Of a DNA stretch of 64,000 nucleotides, positions 52,175 through 61,711 are shown in pieces. Numbering within the stretch: position 1 is the stretch's first letter; each line of letters starts with the position of its first letter. Both the position numbers and the translations under genes were made by a program. The notes beneath the pieces were generated by a model, which saw only the letters and a list, made by a program, of their open reading frames with translations, had not been told where the DNA came from and ran no database searches. The stretch lies in contig AP018278.1 of NCBI GenBank assembly GCA_004296455.1, forward strand, positions 1 to 64,000. The letters run 5' to 3'. The DNA comes from Calothrix sp. NIES-4101. Its GTDB lineage: Bacteria > Cyanobacteriota > Cyanobacteriia > Cyanobacteriales > Nostocaceae.

Positions 52175-52333
52175 ATGGCTAAAATTGAACTGAGACTAAA
52201 AATTGAGGAGTCCGTGCGAGATGAGTTCAAAGCGGCGTGTGCTTTAAGCAGGAAGAGTATGAGCGAGGTAATTGAGGAGTATATGAAAAGTTATGTTGAA
52301 AAAACCAATCAAGAGAGACAGCGCAAAGAGTGA
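52175..52333 (+). CDS. 52-residue ribbon-helix-helix protein
   Basis: Found by reading the frame from ATG 52175: MAKIELRLKIEESVRDEFKA, then ACALSRKSMSEVIEEYMK and a basic tail to TGA. The strand-helix-helix pattern of Arc/MetJ proteins is complete and the size is right for the family. It is probably a repressor of its own promoter through the upstream palindrome. Confidence 0.7.
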   Translation: MAKIELRLKIEESVRDEFKAACALSRKSMSEVIEEYMKSYVEKTNQERQRKE

Positions 52334-52647
52334 AATTTTATAGCTATTTTTAGTGGCAATTACTACTAATTTTAGTTAGGGGAATGTTTGAAGTTGGCTT
52401 ATTTTATTCTCGCTAAAATCTATCGAAGCCCACATGCAGCGACAATATCAATCGCTCAGTGAGAACGAACGTCGTCGTTGTGCCGCCATTTAATTATCAA
52501 AAAACCAAAGAAGCGATCGCGTTGGGGTAACACTGGCACGGTAGCTAACTAGGTATCAGGGCTTGATGTCTCTTGTATGATTAATTTGTACCATTAAGTA
52601 GATACAATAACCGGTAGTAGAGTAATCTCCTTGAGCAGGCTCGTTCT

Positions 52648-53001
52648 ATGGGCAACAAAACTAAGCACAATAATCTCAAAGATTTGCGTTTAAATGACGT
52701 ACCAGTCAAGTTCTGGACTGTGCTGTGTAACTTAGATAGCATGTCTTGCCTCCTCTACTTACACCGAATTACAAGACCCTTGCCACTAGAGGGAGAAGGA
52801 ACTAGTGTGATTGTGAGCGTAGAGGGAGCGGTAAAAGAGACTTTCCGCAAAGCAGACCAAAGGTATTTCCAAAAACACCCAGAGAAAAAGAGCTATGTCC
52901 GCTATCCTTTCCCCGATGAAGAGTTCCCTAAACCCCAGCCAAGAAAGGTGAGGGTAATTCAGGTTAGCAAAGGAACCCGCATTCGAGAGCCGATTTGGTA
53001 G
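52648..53001 (+). CDS. hypothetical protein
   Basis: 117 residues, soluble and basic. NDVPVKFWTVLCNLDSMSCL and RPLPLEGEGTSVIVSVEG may form a small alpha/beta domain, and the end is Pro/Lys-rich (FPKPQPRKVRVIQVSKG). I recognise no family. It is convergent with the primase-side genes. Confidence 0.5.
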   Translation: MGNKTKHNNLKDLRLNDVPVKFWTVLCNLDSMSCLLYLHRITRPLPLEGEGTSVIVSVEGAVKETFRKADQRYFQKHPEKKSYVRYPFPDEEFPKPQPRKVRVIQVSKGTRIREPIW

Positions 53002-53077
53002 ATTAAAGCGGTAGCGGAAAAATAATTAAGGATAGAGGTAAAATCGGCTAGCCATAACTTTGGTGGCTTCAAATCAA

Positions 53078-53506
53078 CTAACTACCTTCGACTTGATTAA
53101 TCACAGGGTAGCCATTTTGAGCCATATATTCACATTGCTCCCGTGTGTGTTGAGAGCGCATATGCCAGCCGTCCTTTTTGTATTCTCCCTTTGTAAGACA
53201 CTCCTTTCTAATCTCAGCCTGACGCTTCTGGACACGCTGGAGCAGCTCTTCCAAAAAATCAGTATGCTGCGGCTGCTGACTCCTTTCCCTCATCAGCTGC
53301 ATATCTAGCTGCATCGAGATCGTAGGAGAAACTGCCTCAATGCAATCCGAGAGCAACCCATCGGCTAGAAATTGCCAGCTATCAGGATCGCTATCATCTT
53401 CGCCAATCTGCTCCCAAACTTCCCAATAGTCGCTATAGGCAAAGACTTCTTGGTTTTTAGAACCCTTTAATCCCTTAACTTCCCTGAGTGAGTTTTTTCT
53501 TGCCAT
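53078..53506 (-). CDS. hypothetical protein downstream of the primase-like gene
   Basis: 142 residues from ATG 53506 (the open frame continues upstream to 53617, overlapping the primase gene). Acidic in the middle (EQIGEDDSDPDSWQFL), Gln-rich helix later (LLQRVQKRQAEIRKECL). It probably follows the primase-like gene in one transcript. No family is recognised. Confidence 0.6.
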   Translation of the reverse strand: MARKNSLREVKGLKGSKNQEVFAYSDYWEVWEQIGEDDSDPDSWQFLADGLLSDCIEAVSPTISMQLDMQLMRERSQQPQHTDFLEELLQRVQKRQAEIRKECLTKGEYKKDGWHMRSQHTREQCEYMAQNGYPVINQVEGS

Positions 53507-53535
53507 AACTGCCCCCAAGAGGAACTTTGTCTCTT

Positions 53536-55986
53536 TTATTGTAGGTTCTGTAAATACTCCCAGAACAAAGTAAAACTCTTTATTTGTGCTGTTAATTCTT
53601 CGTGGGCTGCAAACCAAGCTACTGTCTGCTCTTTAAGAATTGGAGAGGGAGATCGCTGCATTAGGTAATACCAAATAAACTGCTCCATATCCTGCCGTAG
53701 CGAAGGCATGGGGGAAATGCCTTCACTGTTACAGAAAACTCGCACAAGGTGTTTAGCCCTCGGCAGGGCTTGCAGCCTACACCGAATGGCTTCTCGGTGC
53801 TGCTGCTCGGTATAGACGGGGGCAGGAGGGAGAGTTGTCGGAACCTCCGCCGTTATCGGGACATCCACCGTGTTTATAGCTTCTGCAAATGGTTTGATAG
53901 AGGGAACAAGGCGAGCTACAGGTAGAAAGACCAGTAGAGAACAAGGTAAAAAGTTTGGGGGACTTGTGGCAGGCAATAAGCTGCCCTTTGTAGTAGGGTA
54001 GCTTATTGATGGAACTGCCTGCGGTGGTATAGAAACAGGTATAGACGGTGGTATAGAGGAGTTAATCCCCGCCCGACAAGTGCCGCTAGCACCTCTGCTA
54101 TCACTCCTGCTATCAAGGCTACTAGCACATCTGCTATCAAGGTTGCTATCACCCCTGCTATCCCAGAAAGTTTCCCCCGATGGCGGAGGGTCGGTACAAA
54201 TCAGGAGCGCCGTTTGCCCAATTGATAAGGGTTGCTTATCGGGAATTTGTCGTTTTTCGAGTTTTGCCGCCGTTTGGATGGAGTATTGGAAATTCTTATC
54301 AATCAGAATTAAAGACGAAAATGGTTTGTATTCTTTTCCAGAGAAGAAATTGAATTGAGGGTGAGAAACTGTATTTGATTGTAAAGAGAAGTAAAGGCTT
54401 GTAGAAACTGTAAAAACAATGCTTTCTAAGTGGTTTTGAAAATCACCATCTGCTGCAATGCTCTCATCCTTTGCTTCAGGATGGCGCTCATAAGCAGTAA
54501 TTACCTCCCACTCCCCCCCTTTTGTAGAAGGTAAACAAAAACCTTCATATACATCAAAGTGGTGTAAACTATCTGAGACGCTTGATATAGCTGGATTTAA
54601 GGCTTCTATTTCTTCTAGCCAAGGGTCAGGTAAAATCGGGTATTTTAGCTCGGTAGAATCAGGGTTTACACCCTCTTTTGCTAATTCAGTTTCAACTATT
54701 TCGTAGGCTGGATGCCATAAAGGCTTATATTCCTCCTTATAAAGAGTGCTTTGACTTACTCCCATCTCAAAAGCTAGGTTTGATTGCTCAATAATGGATC
54801 GGATGCGTTTATAGACACCACTAGGAAATCTCCCTTCTGCCTTTAGCATGGCAATAGTGGCAGAAATTCGCCCTATGGTCTCATCCTGTACCTGTTTTTG
54901 AGGAAAGGGAATTACTTGACCCCTCTCGCCATAAAATTGCTCCTTGTAGGTCTTAGTACGTGGAGGCTTGCTAGCATAGGGATAGTAAGGGTAATTCTCG
55001 GCGCTTACAGCCCGCTCCCGTACTCGCCGCTCAATTTCGTGCTGGTGACGGCAGAATTGACGATAGCCTGGAGAGTTAAGGGCAGTCTCTAACATATACT
55101 CCACAAGTTCCTCGCCAGAGAGAGCCAGAAAAATAATTCCGTACTTAGCAAATGTCAGTAGTAAATCGTTAGTTTGCCCGTAATTTGTCCATCCTTGCCC
55201 GATGACTTCTTGTAGTTGAAAACAGAATTCTTCGGCGCTAATTTTACCCTGATTTTCGTAAAATTGCTTCTGGTAGACCACCTTGGCGGTTTGCATTGCA
55301 AGGCTCAGGGTTTCCACATCTTGCCCACTAGCTGACCAATCCGCCCAGTCTAGTAAAGTCTCGATATTATTGGAGATTGGCTCTAAATCTGAGTCTAGTA
55401 AAAAGGAGCCGCGTTGAAGAGGTAGGCGGTGAGAGCGAAAGTTTGTTGGTTTTGCTGGGTTCCAAGGCTTAGGGTTAGGATAAACCTCTAGTTGCCCGTC
55501 TCGTAGTTGAAAGCCTGCTTTATTAAGTGTTTGTTTAACGGTAGAGGCGAGGGTAAAGGAGTGTAGCTGCTCAGGCAGAAAGTAATATATATGCAGACCA
55601 CTACTTTCGCTCGATTGTATTGGCACATAACGGCACAGCCCTGTATCTTCCTCTAGCGCCTCTAGTATCCCTTTGTAGCGTCCAGCATCTCTTTCAGGAT
55701 GGTTGCCGCTTTTGCGGTCTATATCAAGGAGTAGGTAATTTGTTTGTGAGCCAAAACTTAAGCCCAGCAACATTTCTTCATTCTTGTATTTTGACCAGAG
55801 ATTGCGAAGCTCTAAAGGATAACGCCTCTCAGTCCGCCAAGTAGGACGCTCTCCCCATTCTGGCATTGGCGCTTCAATGAAGCTCCAGCCGTGATGAAAA
55901 TAGTGAAGAAAACGCTGTCCGATTGGGTCTTGAGGTAGTAAGCCTCTTGGTGATGAATCATCCTGATAGTAAGCTGCTGCGTTCAT
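53536..55986 (-). CDS. archaeo-eukaryotic-primase-like plasmid replication protein
   Basis: 816 residues. The N-terminal ~220 show AEP primase features: YLLLDIDRKS with Asp88 and Asp90, then SSGLHIYYFLP with His132. The middle (about 240-430) is helical. A Ser/Asp-Arg repeat (DSRGDSNLDSRCASSLDSRS, about 620-650) and a Pro-rich linker precede a C-terminal helical domain. Primase-polymerases of this type start or prime plasmid replication. The repeat region is encoded by short tandem GATAGCA-type units near 54090-54175. Confidence 0.78.
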   Translation of the reverse strand: MNAAAYYQDDSSPRGLLPQDPIGQRFLHYFHHGWSFIEAPMPEWGERPTWRTERRYPLELRNLWSKYKNEEMLLGLSFGSQTNYLLLDIDRKSGNHPERDAGRYKGILEALEEDTGLCRYVPIQSSESSGLHIYYFLPEQLHSFTLASTVKQTLNKAGFQLRDGQLEVYPNPKPWNPAKPTNFRSHRLPLQRGSFLLDSDLEPISNNIETLLDWADWSASGQDVETLSLAMQTAKVVYQKQFYENQGKISAEEFCFQLQEVIGQGWTNYGQTNDLLLTFAKYGIIFLALSGEELVEYMLETALNSPGYRQFCRHQHEIERRVRERAVSAENYPYYPYASKPPRTKTYKEQFYGERGQVIPFPQKQVQDETIGRISATIAMLKAEGRFPSGVYKRIRSIIEQSNLAFEMGVSQSTLYKEEYKPLWHPAYEIVETELAKEGVNPDSTELKYPILPDPWLEEIEALNPAISSVSDSLHHFDVYEGFCLPSTKGGEWEVITAYERHPEAKDESIAADGDFQNHLESIVFTVSTSLYFSLQSNTVSHPQFNFFSGKEYKPFSSLILIDKNFQYSIQTAAKLEKRQIPDKQPLSIGQTALLICTDPPPSGETFWDSRGDSNLDSRCASSLDSRSDSRGASGTCRAGINSSIPPSIPVSIPPQAVPSISYPTTKGSLLPATSPPNFLPCSLLVFLPVARLVPSIKPFAEAINTVDVPITAEVPTTLPPAPVYTEQQHREAIRCRLQALPRAKHLVRVFCNSEGISPMPSLRQDMEQFIWYYLMQRSPSPILKEQTVAWFAAHEELTAQIKSFTLFWEYLQNLQ

Positions 55987-56849
55987 AAAAAAGCCTAATC
56001 ACAAATCAAATTTTTTTTCTATGTGACAGCAGAGACAGTGACCACAGGATGTGATAAGCTAAGAAACAGCAACAAGCAAAGCTGATACGGTTTAACGAGC
56101 AGCCACTTATTGCCTAGCTTAAGTAAAGTGATAGCAATTCTTATACTCGTTGTCACTGCTCTGCTTTCAAAAAGTCCAGCATGAGCGTCGTTACACCTAT
56201 TTTTGGTTGTTTCTACCTCCTTTTGTTGGTTTTTGGTATTTATAAGCGGGATTGTTTCTAGTCGCCAAACCTTGGCAATCTCTGCTTATGACTAATTTAG
56301 ACAATTTAATATCTCGATAGGTATTTAATCGCTTTCGATATCATACCTCCTAAGAAGGATCATTTCTTAGGAGGTATGTTTGTTTTTAACAAAAATATGT
56401 CCTGAGTTAGATTCAGAGCGACTTAGGCGCTTTTTGCCATCGCAAAACCGAAGAGCTGCGTTTAACCTAAAAAGCTCATCAAACTAAGCATCTCAAGCAA
56501 CAGGGAGCCTCAAAAGCCGCAGGAAAACTGAGACCCCAAGCTCCCCTGATTTAGACTGTAAAAATATGTAGCTTTGGGTATTACTATCTGACTCATCACG
56601 GGCTAGACCCTGATGGTATTGGCTGGAAGTAGTGTTGGTTTAAAGAGATAAGCGATCGCAATCACCAAACTAACAGAGTTTTTACGTAAGGAATCTAGTC
56701 TGATTAGAGCTACGTATAGCTCAGGGTAAGCTGTGGGAGTGGATTCTGAGAGATTAGCATCGATTCTGAGAAAAAAATAAGAGGTTGATAAATCTTGGTT
56801 CTAAGGGTGGTAAGGTAACGAAAAGACCTATTATCGTCACCTAGCTATT
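55987..56849. other. 863-bp noncoding stretch with a perfect 15-bp hairpin
   Basis: CATACCTCCTAAGAA (56342-56356) is complementary to TTCTTAGGAGGTATG (56364-56378) across GGATCAT, followed by a T-rich run, so a terminator is possible. A HIP1 site is near 56650. No gene is convincing. Position between a primase-like and a recombinase gene would suit a second replication or recombination locus, but I see no iterons. Confidence 0.5.
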
Positions 56850-57818
56850 ATGAAAGGCGATGCCCTCAAGGTAAGTAGTGCTACCCTACCGCCAGTAGTT
56901 TCTTGGTGGTTAGCTCCTGATGTTTTGGCGATGCTGCTAGAGGAGAAACGCAGTCTATCTACCCGCAAAGCCTACGATAGGGACATTAAGCATTTTTTCA
57001 GGACGATGTTTGGGGTGGAGTCAAGTGCGGACTATGTGTTGCGTTTTTTAGCTCTGCCTCAAGCTCAGGCGTTTGAATACGTGGTGCGGTATAAAGGGGC
57101 AATGGTGAAGCAGAAATTGTCTGAAGCCACGGTAAATCGGCGGCTTTCGGCTTTGCGGGCGCTAGCTCATAAGGGGCGATTGCTAGGGGTGTGTGGTTTT
57201 ACCCTAGAGGACATCAAGGGAGAAACGGTCGTTAAGTATCGGGATACGAGCGGCATTACTCCGTCTGAATTTAAACAGATACTATATACCTGCGATCCAA
57301 CCACTGCGAAGGGGGTCAGAGATTATGCTATTTTGCGGCTACTGTGGGATAATGCCCTACGACGCGGCGAGGTAGCAGCTTTAACGATAGGAGATTTTGA
57401 CCGGCGTAATCGGAAGCTACTAGTTTTGGGTAAAGGCAGGGGGAGTCAAAAAGAGAAGCTGGATTTAACCTCTAAAACTGCTGATGCAATCTGTTTGTGG
57501 TTAAATTTTAGGGGACTAGCTTCTACCCGTGATGCTTTGTTTGTGGCGCTGGATTTAAACACTCCAGGACATCCGCTTACCGATGGCGGGATTGCTAAGA
57601 TGGTCAGGACACGGGCGAAAAAAGCAAATGTTGATAAACCTCTAAGTCCCCACAGGATTAGGCATAGTGCGATTACGGCGGCTCTGGATGCGGGGCAAAG
57701 TGTGCGGGAGGTGCAGAAGCTCAGTCGCCACAGTAAGCTCGAAACTTTGATGATTTACGATGATAATCGGCAGCAGCATCAGTTACAGGTTAGTAACGTT
57801 CTTGCAGATTTGGTATAG
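56850..57818 (+). CDS. tyrosine recombinase (XerC/D-like integrase)
   Basis: 322 residues. The N-terminal SAM-like core-binding domain (SLSTRKAYDRDIKHFF) is followed by a catalytic domain with ALRRGEV (Arg171), Lys in the beta-hairpin, HRIRHS (His268, Arg271), RHSKLET (His294) and IYDD (Tyr303). All catalytic residues are present. Similar plasmid recombinases resolve multimers or insert gene modules, so it could act at repeats elsewhere in this plasmid. Confidence 0.92.
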   Translation: MKGDALKVSSATLPPVVSWWLAPDVLAMLLEEKRSLSTRKAYDRDIKHFFRTMFGVESSADYVLRFLALPQAQAFEYVVRYKGAMVKQKLSEATVNRRLSALRALAHKGRLLGVCGFTLEDIKGETVVKYRDTSGITPSEFKQILYTCDPTTAKGVRDYAILRLLWDNALRRGEVAALTIGDFDRRNRKLLVLGKGRGSQKEKLDLTSKTADAICLWLNFRGLASTRDALFVALDLNTPGHPLTDGGIAKMVRTRAKKANVDKPLSPHRIRHSAITAALDAGQSVREVQKLSRHSKLETLMIYDDNRQQHQLQVSNVLADLV

Positions 57819-57934
57819 GGGGTACAATTATAAATCCCTGACAGGATAAGGTTTTTATCGTTTTTCTTCTTCTTTGTAAATAGGTATACAAATATCGGAG
57901 TTAAAGCAGTATCCTACCCTTAACAACACAGCAT

Positions 57935-58078
57935 CGATACATGACAGCACTGGCGGTATAGAAATTATCGTCTTAGACTGCATAAGCTTCCTACACCTAT
58001 TCCATCGACTGCGATCGCAATTGCAATTCCTCGAAGCCTACCAAAAATTCCTACTGGCAGAAAGAGAAGCAGAATAGT
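57935..58078 (+). pseudogene. decayed C-terminal fragment of a SacI-like endonuclease gene
   Basis: About 140 bp closely match the 3' part of the endonuclease gene (44902-45045). Shared stretches include ATGACAGCAC, GACTGYATAAGCTTCCTAC and CTGCGATCGCAATT. A deletion of about 12 bp is seen and no start codon or upstream part remains. It is a remnant of a second restriction locus, next to the recombinase gene. Confidence 0.85.
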
Positions 58079-58313
58079 ATCTGCTAGTTAGAGTGTGTAG
58101 GCTATTCAGTATAAATGGCACGTTGAGCTTGTTGGCATTGATTTTAGTAACTATTTCAGGTGCTTTTAAAATACCCTATTTTTCCCGACGTGCCGTTTTT
58201 ACTCAATAACGTGTGTAGGCGTAGAAGCGAAGTTCATCATTTCTTCGCTTGGTTTAAGAGACAAAGTTAAAATTAAATTTAAGTGAGGTGTATATGTGCT
58301 TCAGTCGATATCT

Positions 58314-58820
58314 TCAACACATAACCTTCTGAGGTTTAACTTTCGCACGTTGTTTAAAGCTCTCAAAATCTATAACTTCAGATTCTTCTGCTGCTTGCCA
58401 AACCTCATTTACGACTTCGCACAGAGAGGGAATAGTAATCAGCATATATTGTCCAATATTTCTATTGCGCTTATCGGCAACTTTCATAACTTTAGGAAAA
58501 TCAGACCAATCTGACATTATCCAATAGACTTCATCATCCAAGACAATCAGCTTTTTGTCTCTTAACTTCTCCTCGAATCCTTCTCTATCTAAGAAGTTGA
58601 TTATTCTCCTAACTGTTTGTAATGAAATCTCTCTTCTAAGATTTTTAATAGCACGAATTTCTAGTACATGCTCCCAACTGTAAATTACCGTAGGCTTCCT
58701 AGTGTTGCCATAACGCTTAGGAATAATCAGTCCTGTTCTTTCAAGATACTGTAAACGATTTGATGTAGTTCCCCCTAAAGCTATCGTCTCTTGCCTACTA
58801 AATCCATCAATAAAAGTCAT
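58314..58820 (-). CDS. MerR-family transcriptional regulator
   Basis: 168 residues. The N-terminal winged helix (FSRQETIALGGTTSNRLQYL, then RTGLIIPKRYGN) and EIRAIKNLRREISLQTVRRI are MerR-like. A coiled-coil and a small effector domain follow. It ends RAKVKPQKVMC. The divergent Qat operon starts 313 bp away, so it may control it. That is inferred. Confidence 0.75.
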   Translation of the reverse strand: MTFIDGFSRQETIALGGTTSNRLQYLERTGLIIPKRYGNTRKPTVIYSWEHVLEIRAIKNLRREISLQTVRRIINFLDREGFEEKLRDKKLIVLDDEVYWIMSDWSDFPKVMKVADKRNRNIGQYMLITIPSLCEVVNEVWQAAEESEVIDFESFKQRAKVKPQKVMC

Positions 58821-59132
58821 TACACCTATCCCTCCTCAAATAAATCTCCCTTTTTTTGCTATATCAGCACTAGCTAGTAACACCATATATCGAATCAATA
58901 GAAATTATATAAAAATTCAACGTATTAAATATTTGTCAATTTAGAATACGTTGTGTTATTGTTTAGAGACTAAATATACATCAAGTCTAAGCTTAACTAT
59001 GTTGAAATCCGCATAAGGGATAATGTAGTAATAAATACCTATTTTTTAGAAAGGTCATGGTTAGAGACGAATAATGCTCTTCATCAAGAGCGATTCAAAA
59101 GCTACTGTATTACTGTTGAAAGGATAGTATAA
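58821..59132. other. 312-bp intergenic region between merR-like gene and qatA
   Basis: AT-rich, holding the divergent promoters. No large palindrome stands out. A GAAAGGATAG ribosome-binding site for qatA is near 59119. Confidence 0.5.
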
Positions 59133-60929
59133 ATGTGGTCAGATAAAGAATCAGAAATCGATTATTTAAACTACGGTGAGGTATCCAAATTAGCGGTTGA
59201 TATTCTAACCGCACCAAATATGTTGCCAGTTTCGTTAGGTATTTTCGGTCCGTGGGGATCAGGAAAATCTTCTACGCTGAAGCTTATCGAGAAAGAATTG
59301 CAAGAGTTAGGTAGTTCTAGTGATAACAAATTTATATTTGTAAACTTTGATGCATGGCTGTATCAGGGTTATGATGATGCTCGTGTAGCAATTCTTGAGG
59401 TTATTGCCTCAAAACTAAATGACGCTGCCGAGGGAAACAAAACGCTACTGGAGAAAACAAAAGGTCTTCTAACTCGAATCAACATATTCCGTGCTATCGG
59501 CTTGATTGCAGAAGGTACTGCATTAGCTCACGGAATACCTACAGGAGGATTACTCGCTAAGGGTATTGGTTCTAGTGAAAAAATATTTGAGGGACTTAAA
59601 GGAGCACGACAGTTAACAGAGAAAGACTATCAAGATGCATCGAAAGAAACAAAAGAGCTAAAAGAAACTGCCTCTGGACTCTTAAAAGATGCTCAAAAAA
59701 TAACTCCTCCACAGCAAATTACAGCTTTTAGGCAAGAATATAATGAAGTATTAAAAGAGCTTGGAAAAACTCTTGTTGTAGTTATCGATAATCTAGATCG
59801 ATGTTTACCTAATAATACAATCCACACTTTAGAAGCTATACGACTATTCTTATTTCTTCCGAACACTGTCTTCATAATTGCAGCAGATGAAGACATGATT
59901 CGAGGTGCAGTTGCCGATTATTTTAAGGGTGCAAATGAAAGACATCTGATTGATTATATAGATAAACTAATACAGATTCCGATCCGAGTACCAAAAGTTG
60001 GTATTCGTGAGATAAGGGCTTACTTATTCATGTTATTTGCTATTGAATGTCGTATTAACGAGGATGTATTAGAAAAATTAAGATGCGAGTTAGAACGTTC
60101 GCTTCAACTTTCGTGGAAAGAAAATCCAATTAAAATAGATAAATTATTAGAGATTACAGGTGACGAAAATAAAGAAAATTTAAGAAATGCTTTTGAATTA
60201 GCCGATCGAATTACCCCAATTCTCGCTACATCGCCAAGTATTCAAGGAAATCCTCGAATCGTTAAACGTCTACTTAACGTAGTAAAAATGCGGATGAAAA
60301 CTGCGAAACGTAGAGGAATGCAATTAGATGAAAGCATTATTACAAAGCTAGTTATATTTGAGCGTTGTATGGGTGTAGAAGCAACATCAGAATTTTACCA
60401 ACTAATCGATACAGAAAATGGGAAGCCAAAAATTTTTAAGGAATTGGAGGATTCTGATGAGGAGAAAAAATCTCCTTCCTTACCAAAAAGTTGGGAGAAA
60501 AATTTAGAATTTATTAAAACTTGGAGTAAGCTCGAACCAAAGTTACAAAATATAGATTTAAGAGCTGCAATCTACTTATCTAGAGAAACCATTCCCTTTG
60601 GTGTCTATACAATTGGCTTATCGCCAAATGCTCGTGAGGCATTAGAAACTTTGGTTAAAACTAAAAGTATTTCTTCTTCTGCTGCAAGTAAGGCTTTAAA
60701 AAATCTTCCATTAGAAGAAGAAATTCCTGTTATGGAAGAAATTATCAAGTATTTGAGACAAATATCAGATTGGAGTACTCAACCCGATGGCTTTGTAGGT
60801 GCATGTTCACTAGCTGATAAATCCCCTGAAGCGGCAAAAATTTTATGTCGCTACATTCAAAGTTTTGATAAAAAAGAACCGTGGATGAATGTATCGCTCA
60901 AAGATAAAAAGTGGTATGAAAACAAATAA
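59133..60929 (+). CDS. qatA: QatA, KAP-family P-loop NTPase of the Qat anti-phage system
   Basis: 598 residues. KAP NTPase with Walker A GPWGSGKSS (39-47), NFDAWLYQGYDD, and Walker B LVVVIDNLDRC (about 221). KAP ATPases are membrane-linked or regulatory. In Qat they work with QatB, QatC and QatD to stop phages (Gao et al. 2020). The gene order and one-base overlap with the next gene identify the system. Confidence 0.93.
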   Translation: MWSDKESEIDYLNYGEVSKLAVDILTAPNMLPVSLGIFGPWGSGKSSTLKLIEKELQELGSSSDNKFIFVNFDAWLYQGYDDARVAILEVIASKLNDAAEGNKTLLEKTKGLLTRINIFRAIGLIAEGTALAHGIPTGGLLAKGIGSSEKIFEGLKGARQLTEKDYQDASKETKELKETASGLLKDAQKITPPQQITAFRQEYNEVLKELGKTLVVVIDNLDRCLPNNTIHTLEAIRLFLFLPNTVFIIAADEDMIRGAVADYFKGANERHLIDYIDKLIQIPIRVPKVGIREIRAYLFMLFAIECRINEDVLEKLRCELERSLQLSWKENPIKIDKLLEITGDENKENLRNAFELADRITPILATSPSIQGNPRIVKRLLNVVKMRMKTAKRRGMQLDESIITKLVIFERCMGVEATSEFYQLIDTENGKPKIFKELEDSDEEKKSPSLPKSWEKNLEFIKTWSKLEPKLQNIDLRAAIYLSRETIPFGVYTIGLSPNAREALETLVKTKSISSSAASKALKNLPLEEEIPVMEEIIKYLRQISDWSTQPDGFVGACSLADKSPEAAKILCRYIQSFDKKEPWMNVSLKDKKWYENK

Positions 60930-61711
60930 TGGGAACCTCACAATCACATCCTGGTCCAAGTGGAAAGTCCCCTCTAGTTCCACCTTGGGCAGATGACCCA
61001 TCGGAAGATGAAAAGCCATCACTGGAACCTAAACCTCAAGAAGCTCCTGAACCCTTAAGGTTTAAACCTTTTCGCCAAAAGTTTGGAGAATTTGTTTGTA
61101 CAGGTAATCCATCCACGCTCAATTCAGCTTTAGGACATTACGCCAGAAAAAGTACTGGGGGTGCTGGTAGTGCAGCTAAAAGACTTGGTAATTCAGTAAA
61201 AGCTGGTGCTTCACTATATAGCACACTAGTTAGCGGTGGGACTGGTGTAGTAGGCGAAGACTTATCAATTAATATAAGCTCTTTAGCTGGAATGCCATGC
61301 GAGATTGCTATTAATAGCATTACTCAAACTTTAACTCCCGTAGGAGGAGATTCAGATAAAATTCGTAGTGCTATTAATTATGCTTTAGTAATAGCACTAA
61401 ATGGTGTCGAAACTTTCGATCCGAATGTAATTACTGATGACATTGTTATCAACACAATGATTTCCTACATCTCTGAAAGTATCTTTCTACAGGTACTTCA
61501 AGATGCAGGAAAAGCTTGGATTAAAGCAGAAACACCTAGTCAGGAAATTGTAGCAGAGAATTCGTTAAGAGAACTTATTAAAGTAGAGGTCGATATTCAT
61601 ATGGCTCCTATGTTTAAAGAAAATGTTCGATCGTTAACGAGGAGCCAAATAATTGCTATTCAGCAAGATGTAATCAAAGCTGTATGGATTGATTGGGAGA
61701 AATATCAATGA
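60929..61711 (+). CDS. qatB: QatB, Qat system component
   Basis: 260 residues. The N-terminal ~50 are Pro/Ser-rich (SHPGPSGKSPLVPPWADDP). A Gly/Ala-rich segment (ARKSTGGAGSAAKRLGNSV) precedes a helical C-terminal domain. QatB is the conserved protein of unknown biochemical role between QatA and QatC. Recent work describes it as the substrate modified by QatC, which I recall but cannot confirm here. Start and stop overlap both neighbours. Confidence 0.9.
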   Translation: MGTSQSHPGPSGKSPLVPPWADDPSEDEKPSLEPKPQEAPEPLRFKPFRQKFGEFVCTGNPSTLNSALGHYARKSTGGAGSAAKRLGNSVKAGASLYSTLVSGGTGVVGEDLSINISSLAGMPCEIAINSITQTLTPVGGDSDKIRSAINYALVIALNGVETFDPNVITDDIVINTMISYISESIFLQVLQDAGKAWIKAETPSQEIVAENSLRELIKVEVDIHMAPMFKENVRSLTRSQIIAIQQDVIKAVWIDWEKYQ

